Positions 25,592-35,992 are shown, numbered from the stretch's first letter. The stretch is 64,000 bases of DNA from Myxococcota bacterium (GCA_028284955.1 JANQQS010000020.1:38602-102601), one strand, 5' to 3'. Made by a program: numbers and translations. The notes: generated by a model not told the origin, from the letters alone.

Positions 25592-27015
25592 CCTCACCCC
25601 GCAAAGTTGTTTGGCACGAGGGACTGCTGATGTCCCCGCATCACCTGCAGCGCGCCGATCGTTATCACGAAGAGAATCTTCGAGCCCGGCTGAGCATACT
25701 GCGCGCTGACTCCTGGGGGGTCATTCATGCCGAGTTCGATGAAACATCGCTGCACACTGGTCAGGTCTTGCTCGCAAGCTTCGCAGGATTGCTTCCCGAC
25801 GGAACATATCTTTCGCTTGGGGATGGCCACGGTTGCGCGTCGCGATCGCTGGAAGGCGCGTTCCCGAAAGACTTGACCTCGCTCGACGTGTACATCGCGT
25901 TGCCGCGAGAGCGGGACGGTCTGCGCAACTACGATCGCGATCACAACGGCAACGGTCGCGGCGCACGTTTTCGTGTCGTACGAAAAAACGTTCCCGACCT
26001 CGCAGGCACTGGAGAGCCGATCGACATCGAACTCGCGTTGCCGCAGCCCGTGCTTCTCTTCGGTACCGAATCACGCGACGACTACGACTGTATCAAGATT
26101 GGCGAACTCGTTCGCGACGCCACGGGTGTCGCTCGCTTAAGCCAAGACTTTGTTCCGCCGTGCCTTCAGCTCGGAGCCTCTCCCGTAGTTCGGCGCTGGC
26201 TCGAACAGCTCGTCAGCACGATGACCAACCGACGGCGAGCCCTCGTTGCAGCGAGCCGCGAGCGCGACGGTCATATGGCTGCGTTCGATGCCATCGACGT
26301 GACTCGGTTTTTGATGCTGAACGCGATCAACGGATTCATTCCGCTGATGAGCCACTTTCTTCAAAGCCCGGGGACTCCTCCACGCGAGCTGTATCAGGCG
26401 CTTCTCCAGCTCAAGGGGCAGCTCTCATCGTTTGTCACAGAATCGGTTCAAGGGGATCCTCGATTCGAGCATAGCGACCTTCGAGCGACCTTTGAGCCTC
26501 TCTTCGCCGATCTCGAGCGTTTGCTGAAACAGACTGCACGAGAGGATTACCTCGCGCTTCGCGTACACGAAGAGCGTTCTGGGCTCTATGCGGGAGACCT
26601 GAGCCATCCAGACCTCAAGCGGTACCCTTCGGTGTTCGTCGCGATCCGCTTCGATCCCAAAACAGATCGCAGCGAGCTGATGAAGCTTCCGATGCTTTGC
26701 AAGATTGCGGCGCCGGACGAAATGAACGCGCTTCTTAGCAGTGCCCTCAACGGAGCCGCGCTGCACGTGGTCCATCGGCCTCCGCCCGAAATTCCCGAGC
26801 GATCGGACGAGCTCTACTTTCAAATCGACGTGGCGAGCCCGTCTTGGAGAACCGCGCTGACCACTCAAGAGATCGCCATCTATCTCCCTGAGCACTTGAA
26901 GCGCCAGCTCAGCCAACTTCGGCTGCTTGCCACACCACGGCAGCACGCTCCTCTCTATGCCGTACAGCCGACTCCAAGCGGAGGAACTACTTCGATACGG
27001 GGGACCAACTCATGA
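25588..27015 (+). CDS. tssK: T6SS baseplate-membrane connector TssK
   Basis: The 475-residue product shows the TssK/ImpJ/VasE signature at the N-terminus (VVWHEGLLMSPHHLQ, DRYHEENLRARL) and typical later segments (IDIELALPQPVLLFG, FLMLNAINGFIPLMSHFL, HPRELYQ-type TPPRELYQALLQLKGQLSSF). TssK trimers link the baseplate to TssL and TssM. ATGA overlaps couple it to tssJ and tssL. Confidence 0.95.
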   Translation: MTSPRKVVWHEGLLMSPHHLQRADRYHEENLRARLSILRADSWGVIHAEFDETSLHTGQVLLASFAGLLPDGTYLSLGDGHGCASRSLEGAFPKDLTSLDVYIALPRERDGLRNYDRDHNGNGRGARFRVVRKNVPDLAGTGEPIDIELALPQPVLLFGTESRDDYDCIKIGELVRDATGVARLSQDFVPPCLQLGASPVVRRWLEQLVSTMTNRRRALVAASRERDGHMAAFDAIDVTRFLMLNAINGFIPLMSHFLQSPGTPPRELYQALLQLKGQLSSFVTESVQGDPRFEHSDLRATFEPLFADLERLLKQTAREDYLALRVHEERSGLYAGDLSHPDLKRYPSVFVAIRFDPKTDRSELMKLPMLCKIAAPDEMNALLSSALNGAALHVVHRPPPEIPERSDELYFQIDVASPSWRTALTTQEIAIYLPEHLKRQLSQLRLLATPRQHAPLYAVQPTPSGGTTSIRGTNS

Positions 27016-27725
27016 CATTTCCAACCGAAAAAATCGCCGAAACCATCCATTCAATTTCGGCGCCAACGCTTGCTGTAGCCTCTCAGATTCAATCGCTTCG
27101 CGCAGGAGGCGGGGAGACATCGTCGATTGAGGCGCTGCGGTCTCGAGTGATTCGTGAGATCGAGTCCGCCGCGCAGGGCGCAACCGAGCGAGGGTTTGAC
27201 AGCGCGGACGTGGCCGACCTCCGCTATGCGCTTGCTGCCTTGGTCGACGAGTTGGCGCTTACGCACAACGCTGAGATCCGAGACTATTGGCTTCCCCGCC
27301 TGATTCAGCTCGAACTTTTTCAGGAGAATACCGCCGGGGAAGGTTTCTTTGTTCGCCTCGAGGCCGCGCGTGAACGGCGACGACTATGTGGCGTCGCGGT
27401 ATTCTATATCTGTCTGCTGTTTGGCTTTCGTGGCCTATACCGGGTTCGCGGCAAAGAGCTGGCGCTCGAAGAACTGACGCTCGATGTTGGACGACAGCTC
27501 GAATCTGCGGGCGTGATTCGCTCCGAAGAGCCTTTGGCGCCCAGCGCCAAAGCTGCTGCGAGCATCGCGACCCGAACCTTGAAAGGGCGAGGTCTCCTGT
27601 GGGCGTCGATCAGCGTGTTGATGGCTGCCGTGGTGGCCTACATCGGCCTTCGACTCGAGCTCGAACATCGTTCGGAGTCGACGATCTCTACCATTGAATC
27701 CTGGACCCAACCGCAGGAGCGCTAA
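27012..27725 (+). CDS. tssL: T6SS inner-membrane protein TssL (DotU-like)
   Basis: The 237-residue product has the cytoplasmic DotU-type helical domain (ADLRYALAALVDELALTHN, WLPRLIQLELFQENTAGEGFFVRLE, CLLFGFRGLYRVRG) and a single C-terminal membrane anchor (LLWASISVLMAAVVAYIGL). There is no C-terminal peptidoglycan-binding domain, so this cluster would rely on other factors for wall anchoring. The PG-binding protein at the start of the operon is one candidate. Confidence 0.94.
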   Translation: MTFPTEKIAETIHSISAPTLAVASQIQSLRAGGGETSSIEALRSRVIREIESAAQGATERGFDSADVADLRYALAALVDELALTHNAEIRDYWLPRLIQLELFQENTAGEGFFVRLEAARERRRLCGVAVFYICLLFGFRGLYRVRGKELALEELTLDVGRQLESAGVIRSEEPLAPSAKAAASIATRTLKGRGLLWASISVLMAAVVAYIGLRLELEHRSESTISTIESWTQPQER

Positions 27726-27729
27726 CGTC

Positions 27730-30700
27730 ATGTGGGCACGCATATTCATCATTCTCTTCGTGGTCGCGATTTGGTTGCTTTGGCTCTTGTTTGACCTCGC
27801 GATTTGGATTCCGCTGGCGTCAACCGCGGCGATGGTGTTCGGCGCGTTGGCCTATTGGTTGGCCAAGCGCATTCGCGCTCATCGGGCTGCCGACCAACTC
27901 GAACGTGCCATTGCGCAACAAGCTCGCGCGGATCAATCCTCCATGCGTCCGGATCGAGCGGACGAAATCAAGGAGATGTCCGACGAATTTAGAAACGCGG
28001 TACGGGCCCTGAAGAGTAGCAAGCTAGGGGGAGGCGGCCGTAGCGCGCTGTATGCGCTGCCTTGGTATCTGATCGTAGGGCCGCCGGGCTCAGGAAAATC
28101 GACTGCAATCCGGAATTCGGGTCTGAAGTTTCCCTATCTTTCTAGTCACTGCAAGAACGGTGCGGTACGCGGAGTCGGAGGAACACGAAACTGCGATTGG
28201 TGGCTTTGCAACGAGGCTGTCCTTCTCGACACCGCGGGCCGATGGACCACACAAGAAGACGAGCAAGAATGGTTTGCTTTTCTCGATTTGCTCAAGCGAC
28301 ATCGAAAGCGATCTCCACTCAACGGTCTCATCGTCGCGGTGAGCATCGACGACGTCGCCAACGAAGATGATGATGCACCGAGCAAGCTCGCGCGGCAGGT
28401 TCGTGAACGAATCGATGAGGCCATTCAGCGCCTCGGAGTCGTTCCGCCGATCTACGTCGTGTTCACCAAGTGCGACTTGATCGCTGGCTTTGTGGAGACG
28501 TTTGAAAATCTAAATTCTTCGGAGCGGGTGCAGGTTTGGGGGTTTACCTCGCCGGGAGAAAAGACACCCGATAGCATTCGAGAATACTTTTCGCGAAAGT
28601 TCACGGAGCTCCGTGGCGCCCTGCGTCGCCGAACGTTGAAGCGGATGTCGGAGGAGCGCCGCATCGAAGATCGTTCGGCGGTATTTCATTTTTCAGAACA
28701 GCTTGGCGTTGTCGAACAACCTTTGCGTCGGTTCGTGGAAGAGTTGTTCGCGCCTAGCGTGTTCCACGACAGTCCTTGGTTGCGCGGGGTGTATTTTACG
28801 AGTGGCACCCAAGAAGGAAAGCCTCTGGATCGAATGCTCAAACAACTGAGCGATCGACTGGGCGTTCCTCTGCCGGCGACGACCAACAAACAGACCGCCG
28901 AGCCCCGAAGCTACTTCCTTCAGTCGATGTTTTCGGACATCGTGTTTCGAGACGCGAGCGACGCGACGCCGAGTCACAATCGAGCCAAGGGGTATCGATT
29001 TGCGCGTGTTGTGGCATCGGGTGCGCTGGTCGTGAGCGCGATTGCCACTTCGGTGTGCACCGCGTCGGCTTGGTTCGAAAATCATTCACTGCTCAACGCG
29101 TCGCTCGATGCTTCGCGCGAGGCGCTGCTGCCGTCAGAAGGGGAGGTGCATGACGAGGAAGCGTTCGCGCGCGGAGCGTCGCAGCGTCTTGAGCCTTTGC
29201 GAAAAACTTTGCGGGAACTTGAAGCGCACCGAGCGGATCATCCGCCGCTGAGCATGCGTTTTGGGATGTACCGCGGCGGCGACCTTCATCAACCGCTTCT
29301 GAACGCCTACATCTCGCAAGTTGAATCCGCCATCGTAGGGGTTGTCTACGCGGATACGGAACGGCAGTTACAGGATTTCGGTCGTCGTTATCGTTCTCGG
29401 CCCGACGAAATTCCCAACCTCAACGAGTATTCGCGCCACTATCGATTGCTCAAGCTCTACCTCCTCCTCACCAAACAACGGCGCGAGAAACCGGAGCTGA
29501 ACGCCGCGCGCCAGCGATGGCTCAAGCGGGCGGTGGCCCGGCAGTGGATCCACGGTGAGATGTGCGAAACGACGTCTCCAGATTGCTCGATGACTGCGAT
29601 TGCTCCGCATTTGGAGCTCTACGTGCAAAACCTTTCGAGTGGCGCGGTTGTCGAAGGAAGTCGGCCATTTCCTCGCGATCGAGCCATCGTGCAGGCAGCG
29701 CGCAACGCGTTGGTTCGCGTACCGCAGACGCAGTTGGTATTGAGCGAGATCATCGAACAAGTAGCGCCGCTCGACTACGACCAAACCATCGATCGTTTGG
29801 TCGGCGATGCGAGCGGTGCGCTTCAAAGCAAGCGTCGAATCCGCGGAGCGTTCACGCGGCGCGCATGGGAGAATCATGTTCGAAAGTACTTGAGCGACCC
29901 TCGAAAGCGGGAGCACGAGCAACAGTGGGTCTTGCTCGCGAAGGCTTCAGTACGCCACGCCTCGCTGAGCGAATCTCGCGCGAAGGAGCTTCACGACGCT
30001 TATTTCGCGGCCTACGTCGAAGAGTGGAAGTCGTTTCTGCACAGCGTTCGCACGCGACCCACATCAAACAACACCGAAACCCTTCAGCTGATTCAGGACT
30101 TGACGCGCGGCGAACCGACGGTGCTTGGCCGATTGTTTCGGGCGACCCACCACAATACGGTCCTCCATCGAAAACGCGGCTTGGAACAGTTTGGGGAAGC
30201 CGTGTCGTCTCTGGCGGACCGTATTCGCGATGGAATCAACGACAAACTGAGCGACAAGGATGGCGAGGCAAGCAAAGAAGAAACAGCTGCCCCACAGGAA
30301 CGGAAGCTGGCCACCACTCGAATTTCGCGCGCGCTTCGAGGATTCACTCGCTTCGGAGTGTCTGACGATGGTGGGGCTCAAGGCGGCGGCGACTCCACCA
30401 CCGGTCTCGCGATCTATCAAGAGCAGCTGATTTTTCTTCGAGACGCGCTGCAGTCGTTCCGGGACGATCCCACCGACTCCGAAGCGTTGAGCACTCGTGT
30501 CGAAGAAGCGCGCACCCGCGTGAAAGGTTTGATCGCGCTGCAGCCAACCGGTTGGAAGCCGCTATTCGAAGCGCTTTTGTGGGAGCCGATCGAGCAGGCG
30601 AGCTCGGGCTCAGCGCGCGCGGTAGGAGCGGAGAACCAGCAGACGTGGTGCTCCAGCGTGTGGAGCCCCTACGATTCGACGCTTCGCAATCGCTATCCTT

Positions 30701-31401
30701 TCGTCGCGGGGCAGCCCGACGCCGCTCTAGCGGACTTCGAAGCGTTCTATCGACCCGAGTCCGGACACCTGTGGGCGTTCTACCACGCGAGTCTAGAGAA
30801 GCAGATCCCGCACGACGGAAGACGGTTTCGTTTTGCAAAAGGATTCGGCACTCAAACAGACCGCGTCTATTCACCCGCCGCGCGCGCGTTTTTGGAGCAT
30901 GCCTGGATGCTTTCCCAAGCGCTTTTCAGCGAAGGAAGCGAAGCGCAGGTGCAGATGGATGTTCGGATTCGTCCGACTCCGGGTATCGCATCAATCGCTC
31001 TGTCGGTCGGCGGGGTGACCGTCGCTCATCGCAACGGGCCGGAGCGGTGGACTCGCGTGCAGTGGCCCGGAGAAGAAGCCGAACGAGGCGCCTCCATCAC
31101 GGTTCGTGGAGCTCAGGGAACTCGAGAGCAGATCAAACAGCGAGGCGCTTGGGGGCTGTTTCGGCTCGTCGAACAAGGTCGCGTAGCGCCGCTCCCCGAT
31201 CGACGCTCGTTTCGCATTGCGTGGCCTGTCCACGTGAGCCGTTCGCCGATCGTTTTGGATGTTCGACCGGTGCGCGGAAAGGGTCCGTTTACGGTTCGGG
31301 CTCGCGGCGACCAAGCTTTGATGAGGCTGTTTCGCACACAAAAGCCCCCTCGCTCGCTCACCCACGCAGCTGGTCGATGTGGCTCACGGGAAATCCGATG
31401 A
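27730..31401 (+). CDS. tssM: T6SS inner-membrane ATPase-like protein TssM (IcmF)
   Basis: The 1223-residue product has two N-terminal membrane helices (about residues 5-45), a cytoplasmic NTPase domain with Walker A GPPGSGKS (117-124), a third helix near 430-450 (VVASGALVVSAIATSVCTASAW) and a large periplasmic IcmF-related region that contacts TssJ. The ATG at 27730 follows GCAGGAG and lies 4 bp after the tssL stop; an earlier in-frame start inside tssL is unlikely. The length is normal for the family. Confidence 0.95.
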   Translation: MWARIFIILFVVAIWLLWLLFDLAIWIPLASTAAMVFGALAYWLAKRIRAHRAADQLERAIAQQARADQSSMRPDRADEIKEMSDEFRNAVRALKSSKLGGGGRSALYALPWYLIVGPPGSGKSTAIRNSGLKFPYLSSHCKNGAVRGVGGTRNCDWWLCNEAVLLDTAGRWTTQEDEQEWFAFLDLLKRHRKRSPLNGLIVAVSIDDVANEDDDAPSKLARQVRERIDEAIQRLGVVPPIYVVFTKCDLIAGFVETFENLNSSERVQVWGFTSPGEKTPDSIREYFSRKFTELRGALRRRTLKRMSEERRIEDRSAVFHFSEQLGVVEQPLRRFVEELFAPSVFHDSPWLRGVYFTSGTQEGKPLDRMLKQLSDRLGVPLPATTNKQTAEPRSYFLQSMFSDIVFRDASDATPSHNRAKGYRFARVVASGALVVSAIATSVCTASAWFENHSLLNASLDASREALLPSEGEVHDEEAFARGASQRLEPLRKTLRELEAHRADHPPLSMRFGMYRGGDLHQPLLNAYISQVESAIVGVVYADTERQLQDFGRRYRSRPDEIPNLNEYSRHYRLLKLYLLLTKQRREKPELNAARQRWLKRAVARQWIHGEMCETTSPDCSMTAIAPHLELYVQNLSSGAVVEGSRPFPRDRAIVQAARNALVRVPQTQLVLSEIIEQVAPLDYDQTIDRLVGDASGALQSKRRIRGAFTRRAWENHVRKYLSDPRKREHEQQWVLLAKASVRHASLSESRAKELHDAYFAAYVEEWKSFLHSVRTRPTSNNTETLQLIQDLTRGEPTVLGRLFRATHHNTVLHRKRGLEQFGEAVSSLADRIRDGINDKLSDKDGEASKEETAAPQERKLATTRISRALRGFTRFGVSDDGGAQGGGDSTTGLAIYQEQLIFLRDALQSFRDDPTDSEALSTRVEEARTRVKGLIALQPTGWKPLFEALLWEPIEQASSGSARAVGAENQQTWCSSVWSPYDSTLRNRYPFVAGQPDAALADFEAFYRPESGHLWAFYHASLEKQIPHDGRRFRFAKGFGTQTDRVYSPAARAFLEHAWMLSQALFSEGSEAQVQMDVRIRPTPGIASIALSVGGVTVAHRNGPERWTRVQWPGEEAERGASITVRGAQGTREQIKQRGAWGLFRLVEQGRVAPLPDRRSFRIAWPVHVSRSPIVLDVRPVRGKGPFTVRARGDQALMRLFRTQKPPRSLTHAAGRCGSREIR

Positions 31402-32381
31402 CTGTCTCCCTCGCCGGCAAAATGCCCAGCGAAGCGGATTTCGTTTCCAGCGAACGGCACGTTCCAGGTCGGAACGACCTTTTCGGGTGGCTTATCGAAG
31501 CGACCCGAGCCCTCGCTCCGCGCCGCGATCGCTTGCCCGAACAGCCTGTTCGTTTTCAGTTTGTTTCGGAACACGACGGCGTAGCGATGCTTGGCGTGAT
31601 GGTGCCGAGCGCCGATAGCGTGGGGCGCCGCTTTCCTCTGGCGGCGTTTCGTTTGCTGAAGCTCAGCGAGGTGAACGGGCACAGCGGCTCGACCTTCGGC
31701 GCCCACGAGACATGGTTCCGATCCGTCTGCTCCGTCCTTATAGACTCAGCCTCGCTTAGCTGGCTTGAAGCGCGAGACCAACTCGGAGCGATCGAGGCTC
31801 CGGACCAAGCTTCACTCACCCACGTACAAAAGAATGGTGCTTCGCAGGCCGACCTCTGCGCGCTCTCCGCATCAGAGTTTCATTCGCGGTTGTTTGCTGC
31901 TGAGCCGGACAATGCTCATCTCTACGCGTATGACACGGTACGGCAAGCATGTGCGAACGCAGCAGAAAACGGCGCTGCGGCGAGCATACGCCAAGCTCCA
32001 GTGCTCGACTGCCCAGTGCACACCGAGATGGATGCGATCGCGTGGATTGCGCTCGTCGATTCCCTCCGTCCGACCACAGCCCCTTCGTTGTTCTGGCTCT
32101 CTTCCCCTAAGCCTCGGCTTTTCATTTGCTTGGGCGCACCGCCGGCCGGATTGCTGGGCGCGCTGAACAATTCTGAAGCTGATCAGGAGTGGATTTGGCC
32201 TCTGCGCACCCAGCGTGACCAGAGCGTCGTTCGTGCCGCAGAGCGATTGGCGGCGCTCGATGCTCTATCCAAGGCTGACCCCGACGCGTCGCTGCAAACG
32301 ATATTCGACACTCTCTCCAAAACGGAGGAGCCGAACCGCGCGCCGACCCGAAGACGCTTTGCCTGGAGGAGGCGGTCATGA
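31398..32381 (+). CDS. tagF: T6SS-associated protein TagF
   Basis: The 327-residue product begins with the TagF/ImpM domain (SLAGKMPSEADFVSSERHVPGRNDLFGWLIEAT, VMVPSADSVGRRFPLAAF). In Pseudomonas TagF represses T6SS firing after translation by sequestering the FHA protein, and an FHA protein is encoded in this cluster. The C-terminal half is less conserved. It overlaps tssM and tssA by 4 bp each. Confidence 0.88.
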   Translation: MTVSLAGKMPSEADFVSSERHVPGRNDLFGWLIEATRALAPRRDRLPEQPVRFQFVSEHDGVAMLGVMVPSADSVGRRFPLAAFRLLKLSEVNGHSGSTFGAHETWFRSVCSVLIDSASLSWLEARDQLGAIEAPDQASLTHVQKNGASQADLCALSASEFHSRLFAAEPDNAHLYAYDTVRQACANAAENGAAASIRQAPVLDCPVHTEMDAIAWIALVDSLRPTTAPSLFWLSSPKPRLFICLGAPPAGLLGALNNSEADQEWIWPLRTQRDQSVVRAAERLAALDALSKADPDASLQTIFDTLSKTEEPNRAPTRRRFAWRRRS

Positions 32382-33925
32382 GCGATCTCCTAGCCGCGCT
32401 TTCGGGCGAAGTATCTCGCTGCGTTGCTCCGCTCGCGGGGGACGAGCCATGTGGGGGAAATCCGCGTGATTTACCCGGCTATCGCACGCTCCGCGAAGAA
32501 ATGGCGAAGCTCAGCTCCCTAAACTCCGATGAGCCCATCGATTGGTCGGAAGTCACAAAGCTTGGGCTATCGCTACTTCAAAATGATGCCAAGGATCTTC
32601 TCGTCGCAGCCTATGTGGCGCATGGCTGGTGTCGGTTGCACGGGGTAGTGGGTTGCTTCCAGGGCGTAGAGCTGCTCGCGAGCCTGCTTGAGAACTTTGG
32701 AGAGCATCTCTGGCCGCCCGCCCGCAAACGCCGAACGCGGATTCAGGCCGTAGAGTTCTTCATCGAGCACGGGGCTCCTCAACTGAAGTTGGGCGATTCG
32801 TTGAAGAAAGGCTTGGGCAGCCTCGACGCATCAGACGTCCTGGAGAACTTCAACGCATCGCTCAAGCGTCTCCAAGAGGCCACCGACGAGGTGCTCGGCG
32901 CGCAAGCCGTTTCCTTGCGTCCCCTGACTCAAGCGGCCGCGAAGCTCCAGCTTCCAGCTCGCCCAAAGGAGACACCGGTACAGAAGTCGGAAGCGCCCAA
33001 GCCGGTCGATCGAGAACCACGGGAAGTCACCCTTCGTCGCACCGCAAGTGAGCTTCTGAGCGCATCGAATGCCTGCGAGTCACTCGATGCTCGATCGATT
33101 CGGCTGTGGATGATTGGGCTCTATCTCGGGCTTGAAGCGCCGCCCCATACGTCGGACGGCAACCGGACACTGCTGAATGCTCCACCCCAGAACCTCTGGG
33201 ACGAGTTTACGCGATTGGTCGACAGTGCATCGTGGCGAGAGCTTTGTACGCAATCGATCAAAGCGCTCGAAACCCATCCTCTAGCCCTCGATCTTCACTA
33301 TTTTCTCGCCCAGGGCTTAGGCCAGCTCGGCGGCGCGTTTCAAGATGCGGCTGCGATTCATCGCCACGAGCTGCAAGGCTTACTGACTCGTGCGGCTGGC
33401 CTTTCGGATCTCGCGTTCAAAGATGGAACTCCTCTTGCGAACGCGACTACGCAGGCGTTTCTCAAATTCTCAGTCGGGGATGCTCAAGTCGCGGACCAAG
33501 GAAGCAAGGCCGTCGATGGAAGCGAAGACTCCGAAGCGCAGACGCGACAAGAAGCTCAAAAACTCGTAGCGGAAGGACGCGGGGAAGAAGCCATCGAGCA
33601 GCTCTGGCGCCATGCACGCGAGGCGCCGAGCGAACAGGTTCGCTTTGTGCGCAAGCTCTTCATCGCGGAGCTCTGTGCCAAGCTTCAACAAAACGCGGCC
33701 GCGGAAGCGCTGTTTAGTGAACTGGTGGGTGTGATCGAGGAGCGTGGCCTCGGCGAATGGGACCCGTCGCTCGCGACGAATACCTACCGCGCGTACCGCG
33801 ACTGCGCGCATGCGCTCGAGCGTCGCGGTGGCTCGTCGAGTCGTTCGTCTGAATGGCTTGAGCGTCAATGGTTTCGGCTCGATCCAGCCGCATCACAAAG
33901 AACATCAACCAAACGAAAAAGATAG
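32378..33925 (+). CDS. tssA: T6SS assembly protein TssA
   Basis: The 515-residue product has the N-terminal ImpA domain (PLAGDEPCGGNPRDLPGYRTLREEMAKL, KDLLVAAYVAHGWCRLHGVVGCFQGVELLASLLENFGEHLWPP). The middle is variable with a Pro/Lys linker, and the C-terminal part is helical and repeat-like. TssA primes the membrane complex and coordinates tube and sheath growth. The length is that of the long TssA class. Confidence 0.92.
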   Translation: MSDLLAALSGEVSRCVAPLAGDEPCGGNPRDLPGYRTLREEMAKLSSLNSDEPIDWSEVTKLGLSLLQNDAKDLLVAAYVAHGWCRLHGVVGCFQGVELLASLLENFGEHLWPPARKRRTRIQAVEFFIEHGAPQLKLGDSLKKGLGSLDASDVLENFNASLKRLQEATDEVLGAQAVSLRPLTQAAAKLQLPARPKETPVQKSEAPKPVDREPREVTLRRTASELLSASNACESLDARSIRLWMIGLYLGLEAPPHTSDGNRTLLNAPPQNLWDEFTRLVDSASWRELCTQSIKALETHPLALDLHYFLAQGLGQLGGAFQDAAAIHRHELQGLLTRAAGLSDLAFKDGTPLANATTQAFLKFSVGDAQVADQGSKAVDGSEDSEAQTRQEAQKLVAEGRGEEAIEQLWRHAREAPSEQVRFVRKLFIAELCAKLQQNAAAEALFSELVGVIEERGLGEWDPSLATNTYRAYRDCAHALERRGGSSSRSSEWLERQWFRLDPAASQRTSTKRKR

Positions 33926-33936
33926 AGGAGAACATC

Positions 33937-34431
33937 ATGGCTAAGAATCAAAGCATCGCCCCCAAAGAACGAGTCAACATCACGTATCGACCAGCGACTG
34001 GCGACGTACAGGAAGACGTCGAGTTGCCGCTCAAGATCTTGTCGATTGGCGACTACACTGGCCGGCCTGACGATCGCCCGCTCGAAGAGCGCGAGCCGAT
34101 CTCGATCGACAAGGACAACTTCAACAAGGTGCTCGCCGAGCACAAGCTGTCGGTCGACCTTCAGGTACCCGATGCGCTCACTGAAGAAGAGGGCGCAGAG
34201 ATGGCCGTGCACTTGAAGTTTGAATCGCTGAAAGACTTCACTCCAGAAGGCGTGGCGGCGCAGGTGCCTCAACTGCAGCGTCTCATCGACCTTCGCGAAG
34301 CGCTCACCGCGCTCAAAGGCCCGCTCGGAAACCTTCCCGCGTTTCGCAAGAAGATGCAGAGCTTGGTGGGAGACGCGGAAAAGCGCCTCGCTCTCAAAGA
34401 GCAGCTCCTGCTGAATGAAAAAAACGACTGA
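33937..34431 (+). CDS. tssB: T6SS sheath small subunit TssB
   Basis: The 164-residue product matches TssB/VipA: APKERVNITYRPATGD near the start, ELPLKILSIGDYTGRPDDRPLEEREPISIDKDNFNKVL, and the C-terminal helix region LRRLI-type (QLQRLIDLREALTALKGPLGN). With TssC it builds the contractile sheath. AGAGGAG precedes the ATG. It starts 11 bp after tssA and sits 30 bp before tssC. Confidence 0.95.
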   Translation: MAKNQSIAPKERVNITYRPATGDVQEDVELPLKILSIGDYTGRPDDRPLEEREPISIDKDNFNKVLAEHKLSVDLQVPDALTEEEGAEMAVHLKFESLKDFTPEGVAAQVPQLQRLIDLREALTALKGPLGNLPAFRKKMQSLVGDAEKRLALKEQLLLNEKND

Positions 34432-34461
34432 ACCTATTCACTCACAACAAGGAATAAGACA

Positions 34462-35943
34462 ATGACTCAGCTCAACCCCGTTGCCCTGGCCGAAGCCACC
34501 ACCGATCCGGAATCGTCTTTGGTCGATGATTTGCTCACCGAGACGAAGATGACTCCTGAAGACGAGGGGTATGCCATTGCGCGGCGCGGCGTCGTCGCGC
34601 TGATGTCCAGCCTTCTCACTGAGGACGAGACTCAAGAGCGCGTCGACAAGGCTTCGGTCGACGTGATGATTGCGGAAATCGACCGGCGACTGTCGGCTCA
34701 GTTGAATGAAATTCTCCACCACAAAGAGTTTCAGCATCTCGAGTCGGCGTGGCGAAGTCTCAAGTACCTTATCGACAACGTAGACTTCAGAGAAAACGTT
34801 CGCGTTGAAGTCTTGAGCTGCCGAAAGGACGAGCTGAGCGAAGACTTCGAGGATGCGCCCGAAATCGTCAAGTCGGGGCTGTACCGAATCGCGTACTCGG
34901 CCGAATACGGCACGTTTGGTGGGCAGCCCTATGGCATGATGCTCGCCAACTACGATTTCGGACCGGGTCCTCGCGACATCGAGCTGCTTAGAAACTGCTC
35001 CGCAGTCGCGGCGATGGCCCATGCTCCCTTCATTTCCAACGCAGGGCCGAGCTTTTTCGGAGCCGATAGCTACCTCGAGCTCCCCGGGCTCAAAGACTTG
35101 GATTCTCTCTTCGAGGGCCCACAGTACGCGCGCTGGAACGCTTTTCGGGAGTCGGAGGATGCTCGCTACGTGGGACTCTGCGGTCCGCGTTTCTTGCTTC
35201 GTCTTCCTTATGAACCCGAAACGTTTCCGGTGAAGTCGTTCAACTTCGAGGAAGATACGATCGGCAATCACGACGCGTATCTCTGGGGGCCTTCGTCGAT
35301 CGCGTTCGCGGCGCGGGTGGCGGATAGCTTCGCCCAATACCGATGGTGCCCAAATATCATCGGCCCTCAATCTGGGGGCTCGGTCGACAATCTGCCTCTC
35401 CATCAGTATCCCGCGATGGGCGAAATCCAGACCAAGATTCCTACCGAGGTTCAGCTCACGGAACGACGAGAGTTTGAACTCGCCGAACAGGGGTTCATCG
35501 GTCTGGTCTTTCGTAAAGACTCAAATAACGCGTGTTTTTTCAGCGCGAACTCGGTGCAGAAAGGCAAGATATTTCCCGACACCGACGAAGGGAAATCCGC
35601 CGAAACGAACTATCGGCTCGGCACCCAACTTCCCTACATGTTCGTGATCACGCGTCTCGCGCACTATCTCAAGGTGCTGCAGCGCGAGCAGATTGGTAGC
35701 TGGAAACAGCGTGGTGATCTCGAGCGCGAGCTCAATACCTGGATTCGCCAGTATGTGGTGGCCCAGGACAATCCTGCGCCTCAGGTTCGTTCCCGGCGAC
35801 CTCTCCGTGAAGCGAAAGTTGGCGTCGAGGATGTGCCCGGACAGCCGGGTTGGTATCGTTGCTCACTAAAAGTCATCCCTCACTTCAAGTACATGGGGGC
35901 GAGCTTTACGCTGAGCCTCGTGGGTCGACTAGACAAAGACTGA
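34462..35943 (+). CDS. tssC: T6SS sheath large subunit TssC
   Basis: The 493-residue product matches TssC/VipB: IAEIDRRLSAQLNEILHHKEF, HLESAWRSLKYLID, EFGTFGG-type (AEYGTFGGQPYGMMLANYDFG), GPQSGGSVDNLPLHQY and the C-terminal handshake region with WKQRGDLERELNTWI. The start follows AAGGAA. It is the last core gene of the plus arm. Confidence 0.96.
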   Translation: MTQLNPVALAEATTDPESSLVDDLLTETKMTPEDEGYAIARRGVVALMSSLLTEDETQERVDKASVDVMIAEIDRRLSAQLNEILHHKEFQHLESAWRSLKYLIDNVDFRENVRVEVLSCRKDELSEDFEDAPEIVKSGLYRIAYSAEYGTFGGQPYGMMLANYDFGPGPRDIELLRNCSAVAAMAHAPFISNAGPSFFGADSYLELPGLKDLDSLFEGPQYARWNAFRESEDARYVGLCGPRFLLRLPYEPETFPVKSFNFEEDTIGNHDAYLWGPSSIAFAARVADSFAQYRWCPNIIGPQSGGSVDNLPLHQYPAMGEIQTKIPTEVQLTERREFELAEQGFIGLVFRKDSNNACFFSANSVQKGKIFPDTDEGKSAETNYRLGTQLPYMFVITRLAHYLKVLQREQIGSWKQRGDLERELNTWIRQYVVAQDNPAPQVRSRRPLREAKVGVEDVPGQPGWYRCSLKVIPHFKYMGASFTLSLVGRLDKD

Positions 35944-35992
35944 TTGAATCCATTAACGGGGCGCCCCCATCTTTGGTAATCTGAAGAGGGGG

